From NCBI RefSeq assembly GCF_002901865.1, contig NZ_PPQF01000016.1:1-64000 (forward strand): a stretch of DNA of 64,000 nt, in the 5' to 3' direction. A program made the position numbers and the translations under genes. This document shows, in pieces, positions 28,196 to 38,232 of the stretch; position 1 is the stretch's first letter, and each line of letters starts with the position of its first letter. The stretch is from Staphylococcus agnetis. GTDB lineage: Bacteria; Bacillota; Bacilli; Staphylococcales; Staphylococcaceae. Under the pieces are notes generated by a model. That model saw only the letters and a list, made by a program, of their open reading frames with translations. It made no database searches and had not been told where the DNA came from.

Positions 28196-29203
28196 TCATC
28201 CTGCTATCGTAGCAATCATCAATGCTTTCAAAGTATGAAGTTTGTTTTCAGTTTGCTCAAAAGATTTACATTGTTTACTTTTAAACACATCATCTGTCAC
28301 TTCTAAAGCCGTTAGTCCAAATTTTTCATATATCATTTGACCAAATTCTGTTTCCGTATTATGAATCGCAGGTAGGCAATGAAAAAATAATGTGTGACGT
28401 TGACCCGTTTTCTCCATTAATTCCTGATTGACTTGGAAATCTTTTAATAACGCAATTCGAGATGCAATTGCGCTTTCTTCCCCTTTAGATGCCCACGTGT
28501 CGGTATACAAGATGTCTGCACCTCTTACTGCTTCATCAATATTTGTAGTCACTTCAATCGACCCATTCGACTGCTTAGCACTTGTGATTGCTTGTTTTAA
28601 GACGTGAGCATCAGGTTGTAATGTTTCGGGTGCACAAATGCGTATATGTAACCCACATATTGCGCCAGACATCATTAAAGAATGGGCCATATTATTACGA
28701 CCATCTCCTAAGTACGTTAATGTTATGCCTTCTAAGTGCCCAAAGTGTTCTTTGATTGTCATAAAATCTGCCAACATTTGTGTAGGATGCCAGTCATCCG
28801 TCATACCATTCCACACAGGTACCTCCGCATATTGAGCAAATGTTTCTACACGTTGTTGTGATGAATGACGATATTGAATGCCATCGAAATAACGGCTTAA
28901 TACAATCGCTGTATCTTCAATGGTGTCTTTTTCACCAATTTTAATATCCGAATCACTTAAAAATTCAGCATGCGCGCCAAGTTCTGATGCTGCACATACA
29001 AATGCGGCACGTGTACGCATTGAAGGTTTATCAAATAATAATGCGATATTTTTACCTTGAAGTTCATGATGCACGATACCTAACGCTTTATCTTTTTTTA
29101 ACTTTATTGCACTGTCTATAAGTTCATTAAATAACACTTGCGTAAAGTCTGTATCTTTTATTAAATAACGCCCTTTCAGATCCATCGTTTTCATCTCATT
29201 CAA
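28196..29203 (-). CDS. Ornithine carbamoyltransferase homologue with altered substrate motifs
   Basis: Aspartate/ornithine carbamoyltransferase-family protein of about 335 residues, clearly related to ArcB at 52278. HPTQ and HCLP motifs are intact. The carbamoyl-phosphate motif, STRTR in ArcB, is SMRTR here, and the ornithine-binding SMG loop (DVWVSMG in ArcB) is DTWASKG. It may therefore use another amine or have become regulatory or inactive. No other arginine or citrulline gene is adjacent. GGAGGG at 29219-29214 best fits TTG 29203; ATG 29194 and ATG 29221 are alternatives. A standard anabolic ArgF role cannot be excluded. Confidence 0.75.
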   Translation of the reverse strand: MNEMKTMDLKGRYLIKDTDFTQVLFNELIDSAIKLKKDKALGIVHHELQGKNIALLFDKPSMRTRAAFVCAASELGAHAEFLSDSDIKIGEKDTIEDTAIVLSRYFDGIQYRHSSQQRVETFAQYAEVPVWNGMTDDWHPTQMLADFMTIKEHFGHLEGITLTYLGDGRNNMAHSLMMSGAICGLHIRICAPETLQPDAHVLKQAITSAKQSNGSIEVTTNIDEAVRGADILYTDTWASKGEESAIASRIALLKDFQVNQELMEKTGQRHTLFFHCLPAIHNTETEFGQMIYEKFGLTALEVTDDVFKSKQCKSFEQTENKLHTLKALMIATIAG

Positions 29204-29599
29204 AATATTATATCCCTCCATATTGACATCTTATTAAGAAAGGCAAAATGCCGATATCATCCGTTTTCGACATCTATGCATAAACACATATACCCTATGT
29301 CTATAAAGTTAAAGAAACATTACATATTTGTGTAAAAAAACATTGGTATGAATGTCAAAACAGCTGACATTATGTCCCAATAGGCTTGATGAAATCAATG
29401 TATTACACGTGCGACAGTCTAACCGCCCTCTCCCTTCAGACTCCCCATCCCTCTTAAACATTTTCGTACCAAAACTATATTAAATCCAGGCTCAATATTT
29501 TTAACGCGTACTTAAATCATCTTAAGAATGATTAAATAAAAACAATTTTTAAAAAATTCATGATATAGTTAAGACATCAAATAACTAGGAGTGATTCAA
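29204..29599. other. Intergenic region without a recognised gene
   Basis: Nothing codes convincingly here. It must hold the promoter of the carbamoyltransferase gene (leftward) and that of the secreted-protein remnant (rightward; TATAGT at about 29573). The middle (29410-29460) is unusually C-rich for this genome, without clear structure. Confidence 0.4.
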
Positions 29600-29920
29600 A
29601 TGAATATTAATAAAGTCATTTTATCTGCAGTTACAACAGGAGTTTTAGCAACAGGCATTTTCGCGGCCGTGCCACATCAACAAGCGGACGCAGCTGTACA
29701 TTCTAAAGGCGGTATAGTATTACATGACGATTCACGTATTTTGGAACATTAGCTTGATTATGTTGGTATCCTTTTAGATAAAAATGCTGACAAAAAAACA
29801 AAAGCTGGCATCAGAGCTTACTTCAAATTATTAGGATACAAATCTGTTAAAGATTTTGTTAAAACTGCAAAAGCACAAGGATTAGATACATCTAAATACG
29901 ATTATTTACTTAAAAAATAA
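29600..29920 (+). pseudogene. Small secreted protein interrupted by an amber stop
   Basis: A 106-codon frame begins at ATG 29600 behind TAGGAG and ends at TAA 29918. Codon 51 (29750-29752) is TAG. The first 31 residues form a signal peptide (VILSAVTTGVLATGIFAAV, with cleavage likely after ADA). The second half is lysine-rich and helical (DKNADKKTKAGIRAYFKLLG, ending DTSKYDYLLKK) and remains open in the same frame, so one substitution, for example CAG to TAG, explains the break. I do not recognise the family. A sequencing error or a very recent mutation is likely, as the rest is undamaged. Confidence 0.75.
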
Positions 29921-29955
29921 TCCATTTATAACAATATATGTCTAACTTCAAATCT

Positions 29956-29978
29956 GCGCCATGACCACGTCATGGCGC
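29956..29978 (+). terminator. Terminator after the secreted-protein remnant
   Basis: Perfect ten-bp stem GCGCCATGAC / GTCATGGCGC with a three-base loop, followed by TCTGTTTTTG. Confidence 0.88.
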
Positions 29979-30152
29979 TCTGTTTTTGTTGATAATTTCC
30001 CTTTTTAAAACTGATTACACCCAATCACATCGGCCATTAGTCTGATTTATTACGAATTCGAAATTTATCGTTGATATATTTTGTATACTTGGTACAATAG
30101 GGTCTGTAGATAAAAACTCAAAAGATAAAACAGAAAAGGAAGCGAACGAACA

Positions 30153-30779
30153 ATGGCAAAATTATTATTTATTACAGCTCACCCTTTAGACGAGTTGGTC
30201 TCTAATTCAATGGCAGCAGGTCAAGCCTTTATTAAATCGTATGAAGCGCATCATCCAGATGATGAAATTGTGCATGTAGACTTATTCAAAGAATATGTAC
30301 CCTATATTGATGGTGATGTCTTCTCTGCATGGGGTAAGCTACAAAATGGCGACGTTTTAACTGCAGAAGAAGAAACAAAAGTGACACGTTTAAATGAGAT
30401 ATTAGAACAATTTGTGAATGCTGATAAATACGTCTTTGTTACACCAATGTGGAACTTATCATTTCCACCCGTCGTAAAAGCATATATTGATGCTGTGGCT
30501 GTTGCTGGCCAAACATTTAAATACACATCTGATGGCCCTGTTGGACTATTAACAGATAAAAAAGCGTTACACATTCAGTCACGTGGCGGTTATTATACAG
30601 AAGCACCAGCGAATGCATTGGAACATGGCGACAGCTACATTAAAGCGATGATGGGATTCTTTGGCGTACCATCATATGATACGGTTATTATTGAAGGCCA
30701 CAATAAAGATCCTGAACGTAGCGAAGAAATTAAAGCAGCTGCCATATTAAAAGCACAATCACTAGGAGAAACATTCTAA
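30153..30779 (+). CDS. azoR: FMN-dependent NADH-azoreductase
   Basis: Flavodoxin-fold quinone/azo reductase of 208 residues, using NADH to reduce quinones and azo bonds by two electrons. The phosphate-binding opening [18 protein letters not shown], the FMN-ring segment [17 protein letters not shown] and the RGGYY segment are all characteristic. Upstream, TTGATA and TACAAT 16 bases apart form a promoter, with a CGAATTCG palindrome about 15 bases before it that could bind an electrophile-sensing repressor. Single gene. Confidence 0.93.
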   Translation: MAKLLFITAHPLDELVSNSMAAGQAFIKSYEAHHPDDEIVHVDLFKEYVPYIDGDVFSAWGKLQNGDVLTAEEETKVTRLNEILEQFVNADKYVFVTPMWNLSFPPVVKAYIDAVAVAGQTFKYTSDGPVGLLTDKKALHIQSRGGYYTEAPANALEHGDSYIKAMMGFFGVPSYDTVIIEGHNKDPERSEEIKAAAILKAQSLGETF

Positions 30780-30815
30780 AAACATCTAAATTTAAGCCCA
30801 GCGATTGGTCAAAAA

Positions 30816-30853
30816 AGCCTTCAAAACTCAGTATGTTATGAGTTCTGAAGGCT
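30816..30853 (-). terminator. Terminator between azoR and the BraE-like gene
   Basis: Fifteen-bp stem AGCCTTCAAAACTCA / TGAGTTCTGAAGGCT with one mismatch and an eight-base loop; the T run is on the minus-strand side, so it mainly ends the leftward ABC-transporter transcript. Confidence 0.85.
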
Positions 30854-30961
30854 ATCGTTATGTTAGCAGTATACAACGTGACCTATTTAATACTTTTACA
30901 TATCAGCATACGACCATTCATCGTATGACTTGGTTAAAATTAAAGGTGCTTCATCAAGCCG

Positions 30962-32968
30962 TCACATTGATATTGTAAGTGACGATTTACGAAAAATAAT
31001 CCTCTTTATTTTCATTTGAACAATTTTGTAATATATTGTGGAAGTAATCCAATACATAAATCCGTAAACAAGCACCACAATGACTGTGACACCGACATAA
31101 CTACTTAAGAAGAGTGATAAGTCTTTAATACCTAAAATACCTAATAACTTGTAAATAATTTTACCTGCAAAAAGTGTGTGAATCACCGCGACTAGAATAG
31201 GTAATACAAAAACCCACATAATTTGTTGTTGAATGGTTTGTTTGATTAAGCGATAATCTAAACCAACTTTTTGCATAATATCAAAATTACGTTTATCCTC
31301 ATATCCCTCAGATATTTGCTTGTTATATAACATTAAAAACGTTCCCACGAGTAACACAATTGAAACGACAATCCCCATAAAGATAAGGCCACCATTTAAC
31401 TCATAAAGTGATTTTCTGATGTCGTCTTTACTCATAATAGAGACATCATGTTTCTTTTGTAAATGAGCCATGGCTTTATCAAAACTCTTTTTATTACCTT
31501 GGATATTAAAATCGATGTTGGTACTTCCGGTACTGTCTTTTTGCGTAAATAGTTTTGAAATCGTCTTGAATGTTTGATCATCTTTCACAATAATATACGC
31601 AGAATCTGTGGCGATTTGATTGCCTATTTCTTTGTTATCAGTTCGAATCACATTGTACGTTTTTCCTCCAACCTTAACATGTTTCATGCCATTAAACATA
31701 GCGGAATCGGAATCAATGATGATTTCATTGTCTTTTAAATGGACATGCGTATGACGCGCTTGATTGTGATCTTTTTGAGTAACAACCAACCCATATACAA
31801 AATCACTCATATATAAATTAAACCCTTCTTTTGGCACCTTAAAGGCATTATCTTTCAGTTGGAACGAAATAAATTCATTCCCGAATATACGATATTGATC
31901 GACTGTCGCTAAGTGATCGATGTCTTTTTTAAGGGCTTCTACGCGTTCTGATGCTTTTTTTGAATAATTATAATTACCATCTAGTGTAATTTGATAATCT
32001 TCTTTTAATGAATGTTCCACTTGGTCTTCTAAGCCACGATAGGTTGTGACGGTCATGCCCATCGTCACAATTAAAAACGTACATAACATTGTGATACTTG
32101 CTAAACCAACAACATTTACCTTCATTCGTGATAGTAAACCTGCTATTGAAAAGAAATTTTTAGGTTTATAATAAATTTTAGGTATGCGTTGGAGCCATTG
32201 TAATAAGAGTAAACTTAATGACATAAATAATGCATAGGTTCCAATCATCACAAAGAAAATCGCTGTAAAGATTGTTTGAAATGAGCTCACAATCGTTTTT
32301 GCTGATAGCGCCAAGTAGTATCCATATCCTAAACATAGCGCCCCAACGAGACATAAAGGAATGAGTATCCATTTACGTGTTTTCTTCTCTCCTGCACGAC
32401 TCTCATTCATTAACTTAATAGGGCTTTTCGTACTTGTATGAATGATATTGATAATTAATAAAACACTAAATAAAACAGCACTGATTGCTAATGTGATAAG
32501 CATTGCTTTAATACTAAATGGGTAATGCATTATGGAAATCGACGTTTTACTAATCAATTTGTTTAATAATAAAAAGAGTAAATTTCCAAATAAATATCCG
32601 CCAACGATACTCAAAATACTCACGACGATAAACTGTACACTTAATTCTAAAAATGACACAATGTGTAAGTGTTTTTTCTCCAAACCTAACACCATTTGTA
32701 GTGCGTACTCTTTTCGACGGCGTTTCATTATAAAGCTATTGGCATAGATAATGAAAATGACTGATAAAATCATAATAATCACATTAATATACATTAACAA
32801 TCCTGGTAAATATTCATGACGGTGTGCAATGTAGTCATTATTAATGATTGATAACAAAATATATTCTAATCCTAACATCATACTTGCTGTCAAAATAAAC
32901 GGAATAAATAACGTTTTTAACGCAACAAAGTTTCGTTTAACAAGTTTGATCAAAAGCTTGAGGGTCAT
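30962..32968 (-). CDS. braE: BceB/BraE-type ABC transporter permease
   Basis: FtsX-like permease of a bacitracin/lantibiotic detoxification transporter, 668 residues. It has ten membrane spans in the Bce arrangement, with a large extracellular domain of about 200 residues between spans 7 and 8 (about residues 310-520), the part that senses peptide antibiotics. ATG 32968 is used, with GAAGAGGTG upstream; the in-frame start at 32986 lies inside the ATPase gene. The stop codon of the ATPase gene is two bases before it. Symbol by resemblance to the staphylococcal Bra/Nsa locus. Confidence 0.85.
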   Translation of the reverse strand: MTLKLLIKLVKRNFVALKTLFIPFILTASMMLGLEYILLSIINNDYIAHRHEYLPGLLMYINVIIMILSVIFIIYANSFIMKRRRKEYALQMVLGLEKKHLHIVSFLELSVQFIVVSILSIVGGYLFGNLLFLLLNKLISKTSISIMHYPFSIKAMLITLAISAVLFSVLLIINIIHTSTKSPIKLMNESRAGEKKTRKWILIPLCLVGALCLGYGYYLALSAKTIVSSFQTIFTAIFFVMIGTYALFMSLSLLLLQWLQRIPKIYYKPKNFFSIAGLLSRMKVNVVGLASITMLCTFLIVTMGMTVTTYRGLEDQVEHSLKEDYQITLDGNYNYSKKASERVEALKKDIDHLATVDQYRIFGNEFISFQLKDNAFKVPKEGFNLYMSDFVYGLVVTQKDHNQARHTHVHLKDNEIIIDSDSAMFNGMKHVKVGGKTYNVIRTDNKEIGNQIATDSAYIIVKDDQTFKTISKLFTQKDSTGSTNIDFNIQGNKKSFDKAMAHLQKKHDVSIMSKDDIRKSLYELNGGLIFMGIVVSIVLLVGTFLMLYNKQISEGYEDKRNFDIMQKVGLDYRLIKQTIQQQIMWVFVLPILVAVIHTLFAGKIIYKLLGILGIKDLSLFLSSYVGVTVIVVLVYGFMYWITSTIYYKIVQMKIKRIIFRKSSLTISM

Positions 32969-32969
32969 G

Positions 32970-33719
32970 TTAGACACCTCTTCCATTTAATAATGCTAAA
33001 CTATCTGATATACGTTTTTGAAATGCTTGTTGTGTCTCATCACCACGGTACAGTTCATGATATAACCCACCATCTTTGATGAATAAAATTCGATTTGCAA
33101 AAGAGGCATCCTGTATAGAGTGCGTCACCATTAAAATAGTTTGTTTGCGGTCGTTAATGTCTTTAAACATGGTCATAATTTCTTGAGATGTTTTAGAATC
33201 AAGTGCACCCGTCGGTTCGTCAGCGAGCAATAGTTGTGGCTTATTAATTAAAGCACGTGCGATTGCCACACGTTGGCGCTGTCCTCCTGACACTTGGTAT
33301 GGATATTTATCCAGTAGCGTTTGGATGCCAAGTTGTTCTGTTACTTGAATCAGTCGCTTTTGCATCGTATCTACGTTAATATTTGATAACACTAAAGGCA
33401 TCAAAATATTATCTTTATTACTCATTGTGTCCAAGACATTAAAATCTTGAAATACAAATCCTAATTCATCTCGACGAAAGCGTGAGATGGATTTATTTCG
33501 CAATTGAGCTATATCTTCTTGATTAATTGAAATCGACCCTTCAGTAGGACGATCAAATGTTGCAATAAGATTGAGTAATGTTGATTTCCCCGAACCCGAC
33601 TCTCCCATAATGGCTACAAATTCACCCTCTTGAACGTCAAAGCTCATCTCATTTAATGCTGTAACTTTATTCAGTCCTTTACCATATACTTTTTTAAGAT
33701 GTCTTACTTTTAGTAACAT
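32970..33719 (-). CDS. braD: BceA/BraD-type ABC transporter ATPase
   Basis: ATP-binding subunit of 249 residues with Walker [11 protein letters not shown]-loop [10 protein letters not shown], signature VSGGQRQR, Walker [14 protein letters not shown] and switch His in MVTHS. It pairs with the downstream permease; together they sense and remove or release bacitracin- or nisin-type peptides from the membrane. AAGGAGG precedes ATG 33719. About 90 bp separate it from the kinase gene. Confidence 0.9.
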   Translation of the reverse strand: MLLKVRHLKKVYGKGLNKVTALNEMSFDVQEGEFVAIMGESGSGKSTLLNLIATFDRPTEGSISINQEDIAQLRNKSISRFRRDELGFVFQDFNVLDTMSNKDNILMPLVLSNINVDTMQKRLIQVTEQLGIQTLLDKYPYQVSGGQRQRVAIARALINKPQLLLADEPTGALDSKTSQEIMTMFKDINDRKQTILMVTHSIQDASFANRILFIKDGGLYHELYRGDETQQAFQKRISDSLALLNGRGV

Positions 33720-33808
33720 CGTGATTGCCTCCTTATTTCTTTGACTTCAGTGTAAAGGATAAAGAAAACAGCAACATTTATAATTCCTTACAAAAGTTGC
33801 TGCGAATC

Positions 33809-34714
33809 TTACATATTTGTAAGATGAGATGGTTTTGGAAACTGAATCGTAAATTCTGTAAATGTGCCGGGTTCTGATTGGACAGTTATAGGATGATGCA
33901 GTTTCTCTGAAATTTCTTTCACAATAAATAATCCTATTCTACTAGATTTGTCATTCAAACGACCATTCGTCCCGGAATACCCTTTTTCAAATATTTTTGG
34001 CAAATCGGCCTTCTTGATACCGATGCCGTTATCTTTAATTGTAAGTGTGTGTTGTTGCGCATCGAATACAATCCAAATATCGCCACCTTTAGCGTATTTG
34101 AGCGCATTATTTAAAATTTGTTCAATCATAATCTTGATCCATTGGGCGTCTGTCGTCACCTCACAATGAAGATGCTCTGTATGAATGCGTGTACGATGTT
34201 CAATAAAATGTAATGCATACCGTTGGATTAATGGTTTGACGATTTCTTCAAGCGCCACTTTTTGGACGACCATATCGGTTTCATGGCTTAATAATTTTAA
34301 GTAATTCAATGCCAAATTAGTATAATTTTCAATTTCTGTGATTTCTTGACGTACGCGATTCACCATCCCCGCTTCATTACGTTCTAATAAAAGTTTGGAG
34401 GCAGTAATTGGCGTTTTAATTTGATGTACCCACGTTAAAAAATAATGCTCTAAATCTCGTTGATAGTGACGGTGTTTTGTTTTAACGTCATGCAATTCAT
34501 CTTCTAAACGCGTATTGATTTGTTTTAATGTTTCTTGCTTCTTAAAATAAACCCACTTTACAGCGATATACAAGCTGAAAACAAATAGCGACACGCTTAA
34601 AACCAATATATACGCTTCTACTTCAAGACCATAGATAAATGATATAAATAAAAATAACATTAACATGAGCACGTATATGCATATATCACTTAAAATATGA
34701 TTATAAAAACGCAA
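33809..34714 (-). CDS. braS: Intramembrane-sensing histidine kinase, BraS/BceS type
   Basis: Kinase of about 301 residues with two N-terminal membrane spans separated by only a few residues, so it has no real extracellular sensor and depends on the transporter for its signal. The phosphoacceptor motif is WVHQIKTPI; N box EQILNNALKYA, then DNGIGI and the short ATP lid. The frame can begin at GTG 34723, but AGAGGG (34728-34723) then leaves no spacing; TTG 34714 (MRFYNHIL) fits best. It follows the regulator gene directly. Confidence 0.87.
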   Translation of the reverse strand: MRFYNHILSDICIYVLMLMLFLFISFIYGLEVEAYILVLSVSLFVFSLYIAVKWVYFKKQETLKQINTRLEDELHDVKTKHRHYQRDLEHYFLTWVHQIKTPITASKLLLERNEAGMVNRVRQEITEIENYTNLALNYLKLLSHETDMVVQKVALEEIVKPLIQRYALHFIEHRTRIHTEHLHCEVTTDAQWIKIMIEQILNNALKYAKGGDIWIVFDAQQHTLTIKDNGIGIKKADLPKIFEKGYSGTNGRLNDKSSRIGLFIVKEISEKLHHPITVQSEPGTFTEFTIQFPKPSHLTNM

Positions 34715-34728
34715 GTGCCTCACCCTCT

Positions 34729-35394
34729 TTACACTTTGTATCCAACATTCTTTTTCGTTTGTATAAAATCCACTAACCCAATTTGTTTTAATTTTTTACG
34801 TAAACGTGACATATTCACTGCTAACGTATTGTCATCGATGAAATTTTCAGATTGCCAACATTGTTCGATTAATGTATTACGACTGACATAATGGTCTTCA
34901 TTTATAAATAACTGTTGCAAAATTTGGAGCTCTGTAAGTGTTAAAGATAACGTTTGATCCTGATAAGTGAGCATCGCCTTGTCGACGATCAAATCGCATC
35001 CTTTAGCATGCAACTGAGATTGTTCTACTTTAAAATCATAAGACCGTCTTAACAACGCTTGTATTTTCATAATGGTTAACTTTAAATTAAACGGTTTTTC
35101 TATAAAATCATCCGCTCCCATTTGCATCGCCATCATTTGATTCATATTATCAGATGCCGAACTGATAAACATAATCGGCACTTGTGAAGATTGACGGATT
35201 TCCTGACACCAATGAAAACCATTAAGGTGTGGAAGATTGATATCTAAAAGTACAAGGTGTGGCTGAAGCGAGTGGAATTTTTCAGTAATCGCATAATAGT
35301 CTTGAACATTGACCGCTTCATGATTCCATTTTTGAAGTTCTTTTACTAAGCTTTCAGCAATAGTAAAATCATCTTCCACAATCATAATTTTCAT
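34729..35394 (-). CDS. braR: OmpR-family response regulator, BraR/NsaR type
   Basis: Regulator of 221 residues: receiver domain (phosphoacceptor aspartate in LVLLDINLPHLNGFHW, lysine in DDFIEKPFN) and a winged-helix output domain ending NMSRLRKKLKQIG and TKKNVGYKV. The sequence resembles S. aureus BraR/NsaR closely, which controls the Bra and Vra transporters. ATG 35394 has AAAGGAG upstream; an in-frame extension to 35436 is not needed. First gene of a four-gene unit with kinase, ATPase and permease. Confidence 0.9.
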   Translation of the reverse strand: MKIMIVEDDFTIAESLVKELQKWNHEAVNVQDYYAITEKFHSLQPHLVLLDINLPHLNGFHWCQEIRQSSQVPIMFISSASDNMNQMMAMQMGADDFIEKPFNLKLTIMKIQALLRRSYDFKVEQSQLHAKGCDLIVDKAMLTYQDQTLSLTLTELQILQQLFINEDHYVSRNTLIEQCWQSENFIDDNTLAVNMSRLRKKLKQIGLVDFIQTKKNVGYKV

Positions 35395-35579
35395 ACAACC
35401 ACTCTCCTTTTTTATCATAGTACCATAAGTTAACAAATGGATAAGATAACTTTATCAAAAAGATACAAATTTATACCACTATCTGAAATACAGTCCCATG
35501 TACATGTCATATATAAAAAGCGCGCCCATCACATCGTATGTGTAATGGCGCACTTAATTTCATCATAATGTACAATGTT

Positions 35580-36497
35580 TCACGTGACACATGAAGCACC
35601 CCGTTGCAATGTTAAGCGTATTTCAAACATCGGTGCATTAAAATGCAACAAGGCATCCCCACTCTGACGTTGCATGAGTGTTTTCACAATGTATAACCCT
35701 ACACCCGTTTGTTTGTGGGTCCGACTTTCATCAAGCGTATAAGACCGTTCAAACAACTGATGCAACTGCTCTGGCGAAGGTTCATGGTCCGTATCATTTT
35801 GAAAGCTTACAGTGACATGCTCACTCTCATCTAGAATACTAATTTTGACACTACTTTTCGCATACCGCAGTGCATTTTGAATCACATTGTCTAAAACTCG
35901 TATCATTGATTCTTTATGTAAATAAGCGTAATGTGCTGTTGTTATTTCAAATGTCAGGTCGATATTTTTGAGCGTAAACTGATGATAATATGAAATCAAT
36001 TGATCTTGTATAAACTCACTGATGTTCACAGAATGTAAATCAAGTTCATAATCGAGTGCATTGATATACGTGAGCTCATGGAAAAGATTCACACTATGAA
36101 TTAAGTGTGTCGTCTTTTTATCGATAATCTGTGCATAAGATTGCATCTCATTTACGTTTTGTGATTCTTGCATTAATTCTGTATATCCTTTGATTGCTGT
36201 TAATGGCGTGCGTAAGTCATGAGACACATTGTTAATTTCTTTATTAAGCATTAATTCTTTTTTTCTAAAAAATTGACGTTGCTCTTTTAAATGATGGATA
36301 TATCGATTCAATTCGCGTATGACGGGTTGACTTTGTTTCATATGCGACGCCGAACGAATGACTTGATTGGTATCAGTATCTTCATTTAAAATTTTCAACT
36401 GTCTTTCGATATTATTAATCTCATTAAGCAATCGCACGTATTGACTTCCTAGCATAACACTGATGATGACCAACACTACAACACAAATAAAGATCAT
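35580..36497 (-). CDS. Sensor histidine kinase of the second antimicrobial-peptide module
   Basis: Kinase of 305 residues with a single N-terminal membrane span (about 1-20), a 75-residue coiled linker, and the phosphoacceptor motif NVSHDLRTPLTAIKGY. The catalytic part has DNVIQNALRYA but a weak D/G1 box (FQNDTDHEP), and GVGLYIVKTL. It is the last gene of a unit with a permease, an ATPase and a response regulator. It is similar in type to kinases of lantibiotic-immunity loci. GAAGGATG lies before ATG 36497. Confidence 0.85.
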   Translation of the reverse strand: MIFICVVVLVIISVMLGSQYVRLLNEINNIERQLKILNEDTDTNQVIRSASHMKQSQPVIRELNRYIHHLKEQRQFFRKKELMLNKEINNVSHDLRTPLTAIKGYTELMQESQNVNEMQSYAQIIDKKTTHLIHSVNLFHELTYINALDYELDLHSVNISEFIQDQLISYYHQFTLKNIDLTFEITTAHYAYLHKESMIRVLDNVIQNALRYAKSSVKISILDESEHVTVSFQNDTDHEPSPEQLHQLFERSYTLDESRTHKQTGVGLYIVKTLMQRQSGDALLHFNAPMFEIRLTLQRGASCVT

Positions 36498-36514
36498 TAC
36501 GCTTCATCCTTCGT

Positions 36515-37267
36515 TTAATACTCTAATTTTTTAAATTTAACATACCCTATGATGAGACCGACAATACCAATACACAAACCAACACCCCAATATTGAATGC
36601 CTAAACTCACTTTCCCCGTCATATATAGTTCTAATATGTGATCAAATAAATATTGTGGTGTCAGTTTAAACAAAGGCTTGAAACCATCATTTAACAACGT
36701 TAAACCATACAAAATGCGATGCACACCGATTTGTAAACATAAAAGTACTGCTATAATGACACCTATCGCATTCATTCGCATACTAAATAATGCATGCGCA
36801 ACAGCGAGTATCCCTACCACAAGTGGACACATATTAATGATACTCAATGTAAAATCACTGATATACGTTTGTCCATCTTTAAATAGAAGCATTCCAAATA
36901 CAATCATGATGATATAAGAGACTAAACATATAAATAAGAAATACCCAAAAATCATCATCAATTTTCCAAAATAAATGACTTTCAAAGGCACGTCATATGC
37001 GATACTCACTTTGTCATTGTATTGTCGTTCTTTAGAGTGAAAAAATTGCGTAATAATGATTCCTACAAAGATAATTAATCCACTAAATCCAACCACATTG
37101 ACATAATAAAAACGCGCGTTGTCATAGGGGAAATACGAACCTTGTTTGCCCATAATATAAAGTGTTATCGCGAAGAATATGATGAGGGTAAAACATACCA
37201 ATGGCAATATATAAAACGCCTTACTTCTAAGCATGAGGTAGCGTTGACTTTTAAGATAATTTATCAT
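36515..37267 (-). CDS. ABC transporter permease, lantibiotic-immunity type
   Basis: Membrane protein of 250 residues with six spans (first near 15-37, last near 222-243) and no large external domain, like the ABC-2 permeases of bacitracin (BcrB) or lantibiotic self-immunity transporters. It overlaps the ATPase gene by 17 bp, and AAGGGGG precedes the ATG. With the ATPase it should export a peptide from the membrane; the substrate is unknown. Confidence 0.82.
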   Translation of the reverse strand: MINYLKSQRYLMLRSKAFYILPLVCFTLIIFFAITLYIMGKQGSYFPYDNARFYYVNVVGFSGLIIFVGIIITQFFHSKERQYNDKVSIAYDVPLKVIYFGKLMMIFGYFLFICLVSYIIMIVFGMLLFKDGQTYISDFTLSIINMCPLVVGILAVAHALFSMRMNAIGVIIAVLLCLQIGVHRILYGLTLLNDGFKPLFKLTPQYLFDHILELYMTGKVSLGIQYWGVGLCIGIVGLIIGYVKFKKLEY

Positions 37268-38174
37268 ATTTGCTGCCCCCTTCCCCTTGTAAGAAGTAGT
37301 TTTCTAAATTAAACAGTTCTTCTTGAATCTGAGCGACACGGATACCGTTCTCCCACATTAGCGCATTGAGTTGCGTTGTATCCATATGTGCGGTATGGAT
37401 AACAATGGTGTTGTCTTCAAGCACTTTATATTGTATAGCGTTGTCCAATTCCTCTATGACTTGAACCGCTTTCGAAGGACGGTCTACTTTTAACGAGATT
37501 GCTTTTTGTACTTTATTTAATAATGTATCCTTACTAATAGACTCAATAATGTGACCATTCTCAATAAAGACAAATTGAGTCGCAATTTGTTGTAATTCAC
37601 TTAAAATGTGACTTGATATTAAAATGGTCATTCCCAATTCTTTATTGAGTTGTGTAATGAATTGACGAAAATCTCTAATGCCTTCTACGTCTAAACCGTT
37701 AATAGGTTCATCTAAAATTAAAACATCCGGGTGATTAAGCAATGCTAACGCAATACCAAGTCGTTGTTTCATTCCTAAAGAGAACGCTTTTACTTTCTTT
37801 GTTTCATTTTCTAAACCGACTTGCTTTAAAATAGATTGAATATGTTGAATATCGACCTTTCCCGTTTGCATCGCAATATATTCCAAATTTTGACGTGCTG
37901 TGAGGTGACGCATGAATACTGTTGTATCAATGAAAAAGCCAATGCGTTTACGCAATTCTTGACTCGAATCATCTAACGTTCCAAACAATTCTAATGTGCC
38001 CCCTGAAGGTTGAATATGATTCGCCATCAATTTTATGAGCGTCGATTTACCTGCACCATTTTTCCCAATTAATGCACAAATGTCTCCCTTTTTCAAAGAA
38101 AAATCAGTAGGATGTAGCGCATACTGTGTTCCATATTGTTTAAATAATTGATTGGTTTTGATTACATATGACAC
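37251..38174 (-). CDS. ABC transporter ATPase, BcrA type
   Basis: ATPase of 307 residues with Walker A IGKNGAGKSTL, signature FSLGMKQRLGIALALL, Walker B LILDEPINGLD and the long C-terminal extension typical of bacitracin-resistance BcrA and lantibiotic-immunity ATPases. The start is GTG 38174 with AAGGAGG seven bases upstream. It overlaps its permease partner. A gap of 82 bp to the regulator gene holds direct repeats that could bind that regulator. Confidence 0.88.
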   Translation of the reverse strand: MSYVIKTNQLFKQYGTQYALHPTDFSLKKGDICALIGKNGAGKSTLIKLMANHIQPSGGTLELFGTLDDSSQELRKRIGFFIDTTVFMRHLTARQNLEYIAMQTGKVDIQHIQSILKQVGLENETKKVKAFSLGMKQRLGIALALLNHPDVLILDEPINGLDVEGIRDFRQFITQLNKELGMTILISSHILSELQQIATQFVFIENGHIIESISKDTLLNKVQKAISLKVDRPSKAVQVIEELDNAIQYKVLEDNTIVIHTAHMDTTQLNALMWENGIRVAQIQEELFNLENYFLQGEGGSKYDKLS

Positions 38175-38232
38175 AAAAAAACCTCCTTCTATGATTTTAC
38201 TATAGAATCAGAGGTCTCAAATTACTTTAAAT

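Noticed and set aside
29270..29292. Possible ArgR box upstream of the carbamoyltransferase homologue
   Set aside because: Too many mismatches to the ARG-box consensus to support it.
37251..38174. Bacteriocin biosynthesis locus around the BcrA-type transporter
   Set aside because: No precursor peptide or modification enzyme is seen nearby; resistance is the simpler reading.
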